In this document: positions 7,688 through 15,253 of the stretch, piece by piece
Position numbering within the stretch: the first letter of the stretch is position 1
How the letters are laid out: each line of letters starts with the position of its first letter
Source: Candidatus Rokuibacteriota bacterium
Lineage (GTDB): Bacteria; Methylomirabilota; Methylomirabilia; Rokubacteriales; CSP1-6
Length of the DNA: 32,740 bases
Direction: 5' to 3'
Assembly: GCA_003220315.1 (NCBI GenBank)
Contig: QHSA01000164.1
Coordinates: 1 to 32,740, forward strand
The notes under the pieces: model-generated
Told to the model about the DNA's origin: nothing
What the model saw: only the letters and a program-made list of their open reading frames with translations
Databases searched by the model: none
Made by a program: the position numbers and the translations under genes

Positions 7688-8296
7688 ATGAGGCTCGCGA
7701 CTCGGTCGATCGCGTTCGCGGTCGTGGTGTCGCTGCTCGGCTCGGGTCCGCTCGCGACGTTTGCCCGCGCGCAGCAACCGGCGCAGCCGCCCGCCGAGCA
7801 GCCGGTGCCACAACCCGAGCAGCCGGCGCCACAGCCCGAGCAGCCGGCGCAGCCCGCCGAGCAGGCCGCGCCACAGCCCGCCGAGCAGGCCGCGCAAGCG
7901 GCGCCGCCACCCGTGCAGCCCGCCGAACAGCCCGCACAGGCCGCGCCGCAGCCGGCACCACAGCCCGCCGCACAGCCCCAGCCCGCGCCGACGGCCGCCG
8001 GAGAGCCGCAGGTCGTGCAGGAGCCGGTCACGTTCGAGGAGCCCTCCGAGGGGACGGCGTGGTACGCGATGGGTGCCACCGTCTTGAATGTCGTGTACGT
8101 CCCGGGAAAGGCCATCACCTGCGTCCTGGGGATGGTCGTCGGCGGCGGCTTGCTCCTCGCCACGCTCGGCGCCGGCTACAAGGGCTCCGTGGCCTTCTTC
8201 AAGGAAGGGTGCGGGGGCAAGTGGATCCTGACGGCCAAGGATCTCAGGGGGACCGACTGGATCCTCGGCACCGGCGAGCGCCCCGAGTCGAATTAG
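7688..8296 (+). CDS. exported Pro/Gln/Ala/Glu-rich protein with conserved C-terminal membrane domain
   Basis: The start at 7688 is supported by AGGAGG about eight bases upstream; an in-frame start at 7643 lacks such a site. The 202-aa product has a signal peptide (residues 1-28, likely cut after ARA). A low-complexity linker of Pro, Gln, Ala and Glu runs from about 29 to 101. The compact C-terminal domain contains the segment GKAITCVLGMVVGGGLLLATLGAGYKG, probably membrane-inserted, and an EGCGGKW motif. The two Cys could pair. The C-terminal domain looks like a small conserved family in uncultured GC-rich bacteria, but I know of no function. The linker suggests spanning peptidoglycan or extending into the periplasm. 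The CusF-like frame begins at its stop codon. Confidence 0.75.
   Translation: MRLATRSIAFAVVVSLLGSGPLATFARAQQPAQPPAEQPVPQPEQPAPQPEQPAQPAEQAAPQPAEQAAQAAPPPVQPAEQPAQAAPQPAPQPAAQPQPAPTAAGEPQVVQEPVTFEEPSEGTAWYAMGATVLNVVYVPGKAITCVLGMVVGGGLLLATLGAGYKGSVAFFKEGCGGKWILTAKDLRGTDWILGTGERPESN
7772..7990 (+). repeat. degenerate in-frame repeat coding QPAEQ/QPAPQ units
   Basis: The DNA is built of CAGCCCGCC/GAGCAG-like units with irregular spacing that code for variants of Q-P-A-E-Q and A-P-Q-P. The units stay in frame, so this is a coding low-complexity array, not a spacer-repeat array. Replication slippage here would change linker length between strains. Confidence 0.8.
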
Positions 8297-8390
8297 TCGA
8301 CGCGTTCTCGTCGCGCTGCTCTTCATCGCCCTGCTCGCGGCGTTCGCCGCCGGCATCTGGGGCACCGTCCTTCGGCCCGCCGCGTACGAG

Positions 8391-8609
8391 GTGCGGGGCA
8401 CCATCGTGGCGCGCCCCGCGCCGGATCTCGTCCTCGTCAGCCACGACGCCGTGCAGGGGCTCGGGATGGGCGCCATGGAGCTGATGGCGATCGCCGCCGA
8501 GCCGGCGCTGCTCGACGCCGTGGGCCCGACGCCCGGCGACCGTGTCAGGCTTGCCGTCCGGGCGACCGGCGAGCGGCTCGTCCTGCTCCGCATTGAGCGG
8601 ATCCCCTGA
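8391..8609 (+). CDS. CusF-like periplasmic metal-binding domain protein (N-terminus extends upstream of the first normal start)
   Basis: The only in-frame ATG/GTG start is the GTG at 8391, giving 72 aa. The fold pattern is CusF-like: RGTIVARPAPDLVLVSHDAV, GLGMGAMELMAIAAEPALL, GDRVRLAVRATGERLVLLRIE. This matches the small beta-barrel of copper/silver chaperones, with a Met-rich MGAMELM stretch where CusF has PAMTM. The open frame continues upstream to about 8292 and encodes a hydrophobic leader (VLVALLFIALLAAFAAGIWG) directly ahead of this domain, so the real protein is probably about 105 aa and exported. No ATG, GTG or TTG precedes that leader; an ATT at 8292, overlapping the upstream TAG, or a CTG is possible. 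Convergent with the cytochrome c gene. Confidence 0.6.
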   Translation: MRGTIVARPAPDLVLVSHDAVQGLGMGAMELMAIAAEPALLDAVGPTPGDRVRLAVRATGERLVLLRIERIP

Positions 8610-8630
8610 CTCAGCGCGCGCGGCTGAGTC
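8608..8630. terminator. hairpin enclosing both convergent stop codons
   Basis: GACTCAGC (8608-8615) and GCTGAGTC (8623-8630) form a perfect 8-bp stem with a 7-base GC loop. The left arm holds part of the TGA of the CusF-like gene and the stop of the cytochrome gene read on the other strand. There is no T tract, so it may act as a bidirectional pause, a Rho-related site or an mRNA 3'-end protector. Confidence 0.45.
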
Positions 8631-8991
8631 CGCGCACGTAGGCGACGAGCTCGCGGATCTCCTCGTCCGACAACGCGGCGCCGAAGGCCGGCATGCCGGG
8701 ACGCCCGATCGGCGCGCCACCGTTCTTGATGATGTCGACCAGGTACTGGTCCGAGCGCTGATCGAGGCGCGCGGCGTCGGCGAGGTTCCCGGGACGGATC
8801 AGGAAGAGGGAGGCGCGCCAGGAGCCCCGCCCGTCCGGGCCGTGGCACGTCACGCAGAGCCCGTAGTAGAGGCGCTCGCCACGCGAGGCACCGCGCGGCG
8901 GACGCGGCGTGTCGAGCAGCGCGGCGAGGCCCGCCGTGAAGACGCCAATCGCCGCGATCGCGAGGACGAGGGCCAGGAGCGGCCGCCGCAT
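8611..8991 (-). CDS. membrane-anchored or secreted class I cytochrome c
   Basis: The 126-aa protein begins with a hydrophobic export segment (residues 3-24). It carries one haem-binding motif, CVTCH (46-50), followed by GPDGRG. Met100 in GRPGMPAFG is the likely sixth haem ligand. The C-terminal helix LSDEEIRELVAYVRGL is typical of small mono-haem c-type cytochromes. It would transfer electrons in the periplasm; the partner is not encoded nearby. The start is ATG at 8991. The gene converges on the CusF-like gene with one base between stops and diverges from the sugar transporter operon. Confidence 0.9.
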   Translation of the reverse strand: MRRPLLALVLAIAAIGVFTAGLAALLDTPRPPRGASRGERLYYGLCVTCHGPDGRGSWRASLFLIRPGNLADAARLDQRSDQYLVDIIKNGGAPIGRPGMPAFGAALSDEEIRELVAYVRGLSRAR

Positions 8992-9006
8992 GGCGTCGAG
9001 GATAAG

Positions 9007-9049
9007 GCGGAAATACCGCTTGACAAACTGGCTCCCAAACGGATAAAAA
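9007..9049 (+). promoter_or_regulatory. sigma70 promoter of the plus-strand sugar ABC operon
   Basis: A perfect TTGACA (9020-9025) is followed 16 bases later by GATAAA (9042-9047; a TAAAAA register at 18 bases is also possible). An inverted repeat GCGG-AAATA-CCGC (9007-9019) abuts the -35 box and could be an operator. The -10 is about 70 bases before the binding-protein ATG. Confidence 0.6.
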
Positions 9050-9118
9050 GACTAGCCTTTTCTGTCGTCGAGTATCGTCAGTTCGCCGCCGCTCCCACGA
9101 ATACGATGGAGGCCGACG

Positions 9119-10450
9119 ATGAGTGATTCGCGACTGGTGCAGGCCGACCGCCCCACCGTGACCCGCCGGAGCTTCCTGAAGGTGACCGGCGCCGGCGCCA
9201 CGGGAGGGGCGCTCCTCGCGATGCTCGATGCGCGGCAAGCGCCGGCGCAGCTCAAGGGGACCTCGCTCCGCGTGATCCTATGGTCCCACTTCGTTCCGGC
9301 CTACGACGCCTGGATCGACGATTTCGCCAAGAAGTGGGGCGAGCAGAACGGCGCCACCGTGCGCATCGACCACATCCCGCACCTCGAGCTCCCGGCGCGC
9401 TACGCCGCAGAGTTCGCCGCGGGCGCGGGACACGACCTCATCTACTTCGCGGGCCAGATCCTGACGGGCCAGTACTACAGGCACCTCGTGGACCTCTCCG
9501 ATCTCGCCAACGACCTCGGCACGCGGTACGGCCCGTGGATGCCGAGCGCGAAGAGCGCGGCCCAGGTCGCGGGCGTCTGGTACGCCGTCCCGGACTACTT
9601 CATCTCGATCCCGGTGCTCTGGCGCAAAGATCTCTTCGAGTCGGTCGGGCGCCCCGCGCCGAAGACGTGGGACGACCTGCGCGTCGCGGCGCGGCTGCTC
9701 CGGCCGAAGGGGCATCCGACGGGCATGCAGTTCTCCCACTGCAACGACGCGAACCACAACTGGCGCGCGTTGCTCTATTGCTTCGGCGCCAAGGAGACCG
9801 ATGCGTCCGGGCAGAGCATCGAGCTGGACTCGAAGGAGACGCGCGAGGCGCTCCGCTTCGCCAAGGCGCTGTACGACGAGGGCATGACGCCGGAGGTCTT
9901 TTCCTGGGACGACGCCTCGGACAACCGGTACCTCGCGTCCGGGGTCGCGAGCTGGATCCACGACGCGATCTCGGCGTTCCGGACCACCGAGGACACGAAC
10001 CCCAAGGTCTTCAAGGAGACGTACGTCCTGCCCGAGGCGGCGGGGCCGGGCGGCACCTGGAACGTCGGTGAGCCGAACGTGTGGGCGATCTGGAAGTTCT
10101 CGAAGAACGTCCCCGCGGCCAAGGAGTTCATCTTGGCCGTCGCGAACAGCCAGAAGGAGGCGATGGGGGCGAGCCGCGGCTACAACATGCCGTTCCTCCG
10201 CCGCCGGTACGACAAGCCGATGCCGGGGCTCGGGCAGGACGCGAAGCTCGGGACGCTCCAGGAGCAAGACAAGATCACAGCGTTCTTCGGCCACCCCGGG
10301 CCGATGACGCCCGCCGCGCAGGAGGTGCTCACCACGTTCATCGTCCCCGACATGTTCACGCGCGTGGCGCGCGGCGCGAGCATCGACGAGACCATGAAGT
10401 GGGGCGTGGGGGAGATCCGGCGGATCTACGCCAAGCACAAGGCCACGTAA
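9119..10450 (+). CDS. sugar ABC transporter substrate-binding protein, Tat-exported
   Basis: The 443-aa protein is of the extracellular solute-binding family 1 type. A twin-arginine signal (TRRSFLKV, residues 15-22, then a weakly hydrophobic stretch and AQAPAQ) marks export through Tat. The mature part has the family-1 layout with DLIYFAG near the first hinge, PKTWDDLRVAARLL and VWAIWKFSKNVPAAKEFI. It should capture a carbohydrate or polyol in the periplasm for the permeases just downstream. The substrate is unknown. GGAGG lies six bases before the ATG. It is closely similar along its whole length to the binding protein at 13918, including a shared block around FSWDDASDNRYLASGV. Confidence 0.9.
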   Translation: MSDSRLVQADRPTVTRRSFLKVTGAGATGGALLAMLDARQAPAQLKGTSLRVILWSHFVPAYDAWIDDFAKKWGEQNGATVRIDHIPHLELPARYAAEFAAGAGHDLIYFAGQILTGQYYRHLVDLSDLANDLGTRYGPWMPSAKSAAQVAGVWYAVPDYFISIPVLWRKDLFESVGRPAPKTWDDLRVAARLLRPKGHPTGMQFSHCNDANHNWRALLYCFGAKETDASGQSIELDSKETREALRFAKALYDEGMTPEVFSWDDASDNRYLASGVASWIHDAISAFRTTEDTNPKVFKETYVLPEAAGPGGTWNVGEPNVWAIWKFSKNVPAAKEFILAVANSQKEAMGASRGYNMPFLRRRYDKPMPGLGQDAKLGTLQEQDKITAFFGHPGPMTPAAQEVLTTFIVPDMFTRVARGASIDETMKWGVGEIRRIYAKHKAT

Positions 10451-10454
10451 CCAC

Positions 10455-11438
10455 ATGGGGCACCTCGCCTCGGGCGGCGGCAGGTCGCCCGGGGCTTCGC
10501 TCTCGGTGCCGGTCGGCGGCCGCGCGAAGGCGTTGCCCTGGTGGCGCACCCCGAGCGTTCGCCGCTACCTCTTCGGCTACACGCTGCTCGCCCCGGCGGT
10601 GCTCTACGTCGGCGTCCTGGTGGGCGCGCCCTTCCTCTTCTCGCTCTACCTGGCCCTCAGCGACGCGTCGGTCGGTGCGCCGGTCGCCCGGTTCGTTGGC
10701 CTGGAGAACTTCACCTCCGCGCTCGAGACCGGGGTGTTCTGGACCGCGGTGCGCAACACGCTGGTCTTCACCGTCGGCGCGGCGGTGATGAAGGGGTTCC
10801 TCGGGACCACGCTCGCGTTCCTGCTCGTGCAGCCGTTCAAGGGCCGGCGCGTGGTGCGCGGCCTCGTGGTCATCCCGTTTACCATCCCGATCGCAATCAG
10901 CGTCCTCGGCTGGAAGTGGATGTTCGACTCGCAGTTCAGCGTCCTCAACTGGGCGCTGAGCGGCCTCGGGCTCATCGGCGAATACGGGACCCCGGACTGG
11001 CCGGTGTGGCTCGGGCAGCCGATGCTCGCGCTCGCGTCCGTGATGTTCGTCAACGTCTGGCGGAGCTTCCCGTTCAGCGCGATCGTCCTGCTGGCGGGGA
11101 TGACCTCGGTGAGCCCCGAGATCATCGACGCGGCGAAGGTGGACGGGGCCACCTTCATGCAGCGCTTCCGGAAGATCATCGTGCCGATGATCGCGCCGAT
11201 CCTCTTCGTTGGGGCGGCGTTCGACACGGTCTTCACGCTCTCCGACCTCAGCATCGTCTACCTGCTGACGAACGGCGGGCCCGACGGCGCGACCGAGATC
11301 CTGCCGACGCTCGCCTACAACACCGGGATCCGCGGTGGCGCGCTCGGCCGGGGGGCCGCGATCTCGCTCTTCCTCTTCCCGCTGCTGCTGCCGGCCATGG
11401 TCCTCCTGCTCCGCACCCTCCGTCGGAGGCAGTACTGA
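10455..11438 (+). CDS. sugar ABC transporter permease, MalF/UgpA type
   Basis: The 327-aa inner-membrane protein has six predicted transmembrane segments after a roughly 35-residue cytoplasmic N-terminus; the first is YTLLAPAVLYVGVLVGAPFLF. The EAA loop, which docks onto the ATPase, reads EIIDAAKVDGATFMQRFRKI and keeps the consensus Asp-Gly. It begins four bases after the binding-protein stop. Its TGA overlaps the ATG of the next permease (TGATG), indicating coupled translation of a heterodimeric channel. No ATPase gene follows on this strand. Confidence 0.92.
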   Translation: MGHLASGGGRSPGASLSVPVGGRAKALPWWRTPSVRRYLFGYTLLAPAVLYVGVLVGAPFLFSLYLALSDASVGAPVARFVGLENFTSALETGVFWTAVRNTLVFTVGAAVMKGFLGTTLAFLLVQPFKGRRVVRGLVVIPFTIPIAISVLGWKWMFDSQFSVLNWALSGLGLIGEYGTPDWPVWLGQPMLALASVMFVNVWRSFPFSAIVLLAGMTSVSPEIIDAAKVDGATFMQRFRKIIVPMIAPILFVGAAFDTVFTLSDLSIVYLLTNGGPDGATEILPTLAYNTGIRGGALGRGAAISLFLFPLLLPAMVLLLRTLRRRQY

Positions 11439-12310
11439 TGGCGGTCGTCGCCCAACGGGCGCCCTGGAGCCGCCGCGCCAAGGAGATCCGTCGCCACACC
11501 CTCATCTACGTCGGGCTGACCCCGTACCTGGTCATCGCGGTGTTCCCGATCCTCTGGATGCTGATCACCGCCTTGAAGCAGGAACCGGACCTCTATCGGA
11601 TGGACGTCGTGCCGTTCTGGTTCCACCTGCCGCCGACGCTGAAGAACTTCGAGTTCCTGTTCCAGCGGACGTTCTACGGCGACTGGCTGGTCAATACGCT
11701 GAGTATCTCCCTCTTCGTCTCGGCGATCACGCTGCTGACGGCCGTGCCCGCGGGCTACGCGCTCGCGCGGCTCCGGTTGCCGTTCGCCGAAAACCTGGGG
11801 ATCGCCATCTTCATGACGTATCTCGTGCCGTCGATCATCCTGTTCATCCCGCTCTCGCGGGTCGTGAGCGAGCTCGGCCTCCAGGACACCTGGTGGTCGC
11901 TGGTCGTCGTGTACCCGACCTTCACGATCCCGTTCTGCACCTGGCTCCTCATGGGGTTCTTCAAGACGGTGCCGTTTGAGATCGAGGAGGCGGCGATGAT
12001 CGACGGGTGCGGCCAGTTCGGCGCGCTCCTGCGCGTGGTGCTGCCGGTGAGCTGGCCGGGGGTGATCACGTCGGTGATCTTCTCGTTCACGCTGTCCATG
12101 CAGGACTTCCTCTACTCGCTCGCCTTCGTCTCCATCTCCGAGCAGAAGCCCGTGCCGCTCGGCGTGGCGACGGAGCTGATCCGAGGCGACGTGTACTTCT
12201 GGGGCTCGCTCATGGCGGGCGCGCTGCTCGTCGGGGTACCGGTCGCGATCGTCTACAACCTCTTCCTCGACAAGTTCATCACGGGCATCACGGGAGCCGT
12301 GATCAAGTGA
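11438..12310 (+). CDS. sugar ABC transporter permease, MalG/UgpE type
   Basis: Starting at the ATG that overlaps the previous TGA, the product has 290 aa, the usual MalG length. The same frame is open far upstream, but the sequence there is only the shifted reading of the MalF-type gene. Six membrane segments are visible, the first being TPYLVIAVFPILWMLITALK. The EAA loop is EIEEAAMIDGCGQFGALLRV. It pairs with the preceding permease. The gene ends 40 bases before the cupin start, and the arrangement suggests one transcript. Confidence 0.92.
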   Translation: MAVVAQRAPWSRRAKEIRRHTLIYVGLTPYLVIAVFPILWMLITALKQEPDLYRMDVVPFWFHLPPTLKNFEFLFQRTFYGDWLVNTLSISLFVSAITLLTAVPAGYALARLRLPFAENLGIAIFMTYLVPSIILFIPLSRVVSELGLQDTWWSLVVVYPTFTIPFCTWLLMGFFKTVPFEIEEAAMIDGCGQFGALLRVVLPVSWPGVITSVIFSFTLSMQDFLYSLAFVSISEQKPVPLGVATELIRGDVYFWGSLMAGALLVGVPVAIVYNLFLDKFITGITGAVIK

Positions 12311-12350
12311 CGCGTTCGGGGAGTGCATGCGGCATTGGCGGAGGAGATCG

Positions 12351-12800
12351 ATGAAACTCAAGGGCACGGTCGCAGTCGTGGTCGGGCTGCTCATTCTCGT
12401 GGGGGGCGCGTACGCGCAGGACGCGAAGCCGGCGCAGCCGACGGGCGTCAAGAGCCGGGGCCTCGTGGGCTCTACCGGGGCGATTGCCAGCGTCGCGGTA
12501 TCGGTTCCAGCTGCTCTCTCCGGCCAGGTTGTCGAGTTGGCGCCCGGCGGCCAGAGCGGGAAGCAGAAGAACCTCGCCCCGTCGTTCATCTACGTGCTCG
12601 AAGGCACGCTCGTGATCGAGACCGAGGGCGGGCCGATCGGCGTCTCCGGGATCCAGTACCACGGCGAGGGACAGTCGTACGCCGGCCCGGCCGGTCTCTG
12701 GTACAACATCATGAACACCGGCCAGGCGCCCGCCCGATACCTCATGCTGTTCGTCGCCGCGCCGGGCGCCAAGACGTGGGAGCAGGCGAAGGAAGACTAG
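12351..12800 (+). CDS. secreted cupin-domain protein
   Basis: The ATG at 12351 follows GGAGG closely; an upstream start at 12327 would add Arg-rich residues before the signal peptide. Residues 1-22 form a Sec signal peptide (cut after AYA). The mature 127 residues make a single cupin barrel: ELAPGGQSGKQ, FIYVLEGTLVIETEGG and WYNIMNTGQAPARYLMLFV. The first cupin motif lacks the usual His-x-His, having Lys-Gln-Lys instead, so canonical metal binding is doubtful. A sugar-binding or non-catalytic role is possible. It sits between the permeases and the beta-propeller on the same strand, so a periplasmic accessory function in ligand capture or modification is inferred. Confidence 0.8.
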   Translation: MKLKGTVAVVVGLLILVGGAYAQDAKPAQPTGVKSRGLVGSTGAIASVAVSVPAALSGQVVELAPGGQSGKQKNLAPSFIYVLEGTLVIETEGGPIGVSGIQYHGEGQSYAGPAGLWYNIMNTGQAPARYLMLFVAAPGAKTWEQAKED

Positions 12801-12816
12801 CGCGCCGAGGGGAGCC

Positions 12817-13818
12817 GTGAGGGGCTCTGCGCGCCTCGCCGGGACGGTGCTTCTCGTCTCGGCTACGCTTGCCGGCCCGTCGCGCGCGCAGACCGAAGGC
12901 GACCTCGTCGCGACAGGGGTGCCGCGTCCCCTCCAGCTCGTCGCGGACGGGCCGAGCCTCATCGTCCTGAGCCCCGGCGCGCGCGGGGACGCCGCCGCCG
13001 AGATCTATCGCGTCCCCCTGGACGCCGATCTCCCCGTGGACCTGTCGCGTCAGCCGCGGATCCGGATCCCGCTGGCCGTCTCCTCGGCGGCGACGCTCGG
13101 GAGCCTCGCGCTCGACCCGCGATCGGGCGACCTCTTCCTCGGCGAGGAGAACGGGACGCGGATCTGGCGGCTCTCTCCCGACGAGCGGCTGACGCTCTAT
13201 GCGACCGGGCTCCGCCGCCTCGCCGGCGGCGGGACGCTCGCGTTCGACCGGCTGGGCCGCCTCGTGATCGTCGACTACGCCGACCCGTTCCTCTCGCAGC
13301 CCGAGGAGCGGCCACCCCCCGGCCTCGAGCAGCTCCGCGAAGAAGACTATCGGGGCCCGCTGGTCTTCCGACTCACCTTCGACCCTGCAGTCCCGCTGCC
13401 GCGCCGCCTCGGGCACCTGGCACCGCTGTTCCCCCGCGCCTGGGGTGGCCGGGCGAGCGGGATCGCGCTGCCGCACATGATCTCCCTGGTGGCGCTCGCC
13501 ACCGACGATCTCGTGCTTCTCACGTCGAGCGGCGAGCTCTTCCGCCTCGGCCGCGACGGCGCGTTCGGGCTCGTCACGCGACTCCCGCGTGGCCAGTACA
13601 ACCGCACCCACATGGTGGCGGCGCCGGACGGAACGGTCTTCGTCAGCGGAGGATTCCATGTCGGGAGCGTCTTCCAGGTGTCGCCGGAGGGGGGAGTCAC
13701 GACGCTCGCCAGCAAGATGGCCGATCCCCAGGGCATCGCGCTCGACCACCACGGCTGGCTCTACGTCGCCGAGTCATCCTTCCACCGGATCGTGAGGCTC
13801 CCGATCCCGGGTCGCTGA
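12817..13818 (+). CDS. secreted NHL/SMP-30-like beta-propeller protein
   Basis: A GTG start at 12817, 16 bases after the cupin stop and preceded by GAGGGGAG, gives 333 aa with a signal peptide (about residues 1-24, cut after SRA). The mature protein consists of repeated beta-propeller blades, recognisable as SLALDPRSGDLFLGE, TLAFDRLGRLVIVDYADP, MVAAPDGTVFVSGGF and GIALDHHGWLYVAESSFHRIVRL. Such propellers include gluconolactonase/SMP-30 enzymes, which bind a divalent metal, and non-catalytic NHL binding proteins. I cannot identify a complete metal site. Location downstream of sugar permeases suggests periplasmic action on the same ligand or a derived lactone; that is inference. Confidence 0.75.
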   Translation: MRGSARLAGTVLLVSATLAGPSRAQTEGDLVATGVPRPLQLVADGPSLIVLSPGARGDAAAEIYRVPLDADLPVDLSRQPRIRIPLAVSSAATLGSLALDPRSGDLFLGEENGTRIWRLSPDERLTLYATGLRRLAGGGTLAFDRLGRLVIVDYADPFLSQPEERPPPGLEQLREEDYRGPLVFRLTFDPAVPLPRRLGHLAPLFPRAWGGRASGIALPHMISLVALATDDLVLLTSSGELFRLGRDGAFGLVTRLPRGQYNRTHMVAAPDGTVFVSGGFHVGSVFQVSPEGGVTTLASKMADPQGIALDHHGWLYVAESSFHRIVRLPIPGR

Positions 13819-13836
13819 CCACGCGGGTCGTGCGTG

Positions 13837-13865
13837 TTGACAACACGGCAGGCGCCGCCTAGACT
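13837..13865 (+). promoter_or_regulatory. sigma70 promoter for the second plus-strand binding protein
   Basis: Perfect TTGACA (13837-13842), a 17-base spacer and TAGACT (13860-13865) lie about 52 bases before the ATG at 13918 and 20 bases after the beta-propeller stop. It implies independent expression of this binding protein. Confidence 0.6.
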
Positions 13866-13917
13866 CCCCAGACGTTCCGCTCGTTCACCGTCCGGACCCG
13901 AGCGAGGTGATCCAGGC

Positions 13918-15249
13918 ATGAACGACGACACCGAGACCCCGGCTCCGTCAGACCCGAACCGCCGCGCGTTCCTGAGGCAGACTGGCCTCGGGATCGCTGG
14001 CGCCTCGATCGCCACCATGCTGGCGGCCGGCCAGGCGCCGGCCCAGATCCGGGGGACGAGCCTTCGGATCCTCCAGTGGAGCCATTTCGTCCCCGCCTAT
14101 GACGTCTGGTTCGACAAGTTTGCCCAGGAGTGGGGAGACAAGAACGGGGTCCGGGTGCGGATCGATCGGATCCCGCACCTGGAGCTTCCGTCGCGGCTGG
14201 CCGCCGAGTTCGCGGCGGGGAGCGGCCACGATCTGATCTATTTCGTGGGCACGATCCTCACGGGGCTCTACTATCGGAATCTCGTCGACGTCGGCGATAT
14301 CGCCGAGCGGATCGGCACGCGGTGGGGCGGCTGGCTCCCGGCGGCGATCCCCGTCGCCGTGGTCGAGGGGCGGTGGCACGCGGTGCCGGACTTCTACATC
14401 CTCGCCCCGCTGCTCTGGCGCAAGGACCTGTTCGACCAGAACAACCTCCAGCCGCCCGACACGTGGGAGCTGGCGCGGGTTGCCGGCCGGACGCTGAAGG
14501 CCAAGGGCCACCCCACCGGGCTTGCGTTCTCCCACTGTAACGACGCGAACCTGTTCCTGCGCTCCATCCTCTTCGGCCACGGAGCGCAGGAGGCCGACCC
14601 CTCCGGTCAACAGATCTTGCTCGACTCCAGGGAAACGCGCGAGGGGCTCAAGTTCCTGAAGGCGATGTTCGACGAGGCGATGACGCCCGAAGTCTTCTCC
14701 TGGGACGACGCGTCGGACAACCGATACCTCGCGTCGGGCGTCGCGTGCTGGATCCACGACGCGATCTCGGCCTACCGGACGACGGAGGACACCAATCCGA
14801 CGGTCTTCGCGCACACGCACGTCGGGCTCGAGCCGCAGGGCCTCCCCGGCAAGCGCGTCGCCATCTCGAATCCGAACGCCTACGCCATCTGGAAGTTCTC
14901 GAAGAACGCGCAGGCCGCGAAGGAGTTCCTCATCCATCTCGCCGACAACTGGAAGGACGCCATGGTCGGCAGCCGCGGGTACAACATGCCGTTCCTGCGG
15001 GACGCCTACCGGAAGCCGATGCCCGTGATCGGCACCGACCCCAAGCTGCAGGTCCTCCAGGATTTCCCCAACATCGTCGCGTTCGCCGGCTACCCCGGGC
15101 CGTTCACGCCCGCGATCCAGGAGGTCGTCGCGACGTTCGTGCTCCCGGACATGTGCACGCGGGTGGCCCGGGGCCAGAGCCCGGACGACGCCGTGAAGTG
15201 GGCGATGGGGGAGTACCGGCGGATCTACGCCAAGTACAAGCGGGGCTGA
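13918..15249 (+). CDS. sugar ABC transporter substrate-binding protein, Tat-exported (paralogue of the one at 9119)
   Basis: The ATG at 13918 yields 443 aa, the same length as its paralogue. An upstream in-frame start at 13834 would lie inside the promoter. The twin-arginine motif is NRRAFLRQ (about residues 18-25), with the cut likely after APAQ. By eye, well over half of the aligned residues match the protein at 9119, including WSHFVPAYD, RIPHLELP with one change, and FSWDDASDNRYLASGVA. The C-terminal region ends in MGEYRRIYAKYKRG. No permease follows on this strand; the next genes are convergent permeases on the minus strand. It may deliver ligand to either neighbouring permease pair. Confidence 0.88.
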   Translation: MNDDTETPAPSDPNRRAFLRQTGLGIAGASIATMLAAGQAPAQIRGTSLRILQWSHFVPAYDVWFDKFAQEWGDKNGVRVRIDRIPHLELPSRLAAEFAAGSGHDLIYFVGTILTGLYYRNLVDVGDIAERIGTRWGGWLPAAIPVAVVEGRWHAVPDFYILAPLLWRKDLFDQNNLQPPDTWELARVAGRTLKAKGHPTGLAFSHCNDANLFLRSILFGHGAQEADPSGQQILLDSRETREGLKFLKAMFDEAMTPEVFSWDDASDNRYLASGVACWIHDAISAYRTTEDTNPTVFAHTHVGLEPQGLPGKRVAISNPNAYAIWKFSKNAQAAKEFLIHLADNWKDAMVGSRGYNMPFLRDAYRKPMPVIGTDPKLQVLQDFPNIVAFAGYPGPFTPAIQEVVATFVLPDMCTRVARGQSPDDAVKWAMGEYRRIYAKYKRG

Positions 15250-15253
15250 GGGC

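Noticed and set aside
7772-7990. Possible CRISPR-like or tandem array
   Set aside because: Units are short, adjacent, degenerate and in frame, with no unique spacers; they encode a Pro/Gln/Ala/Glu linker.
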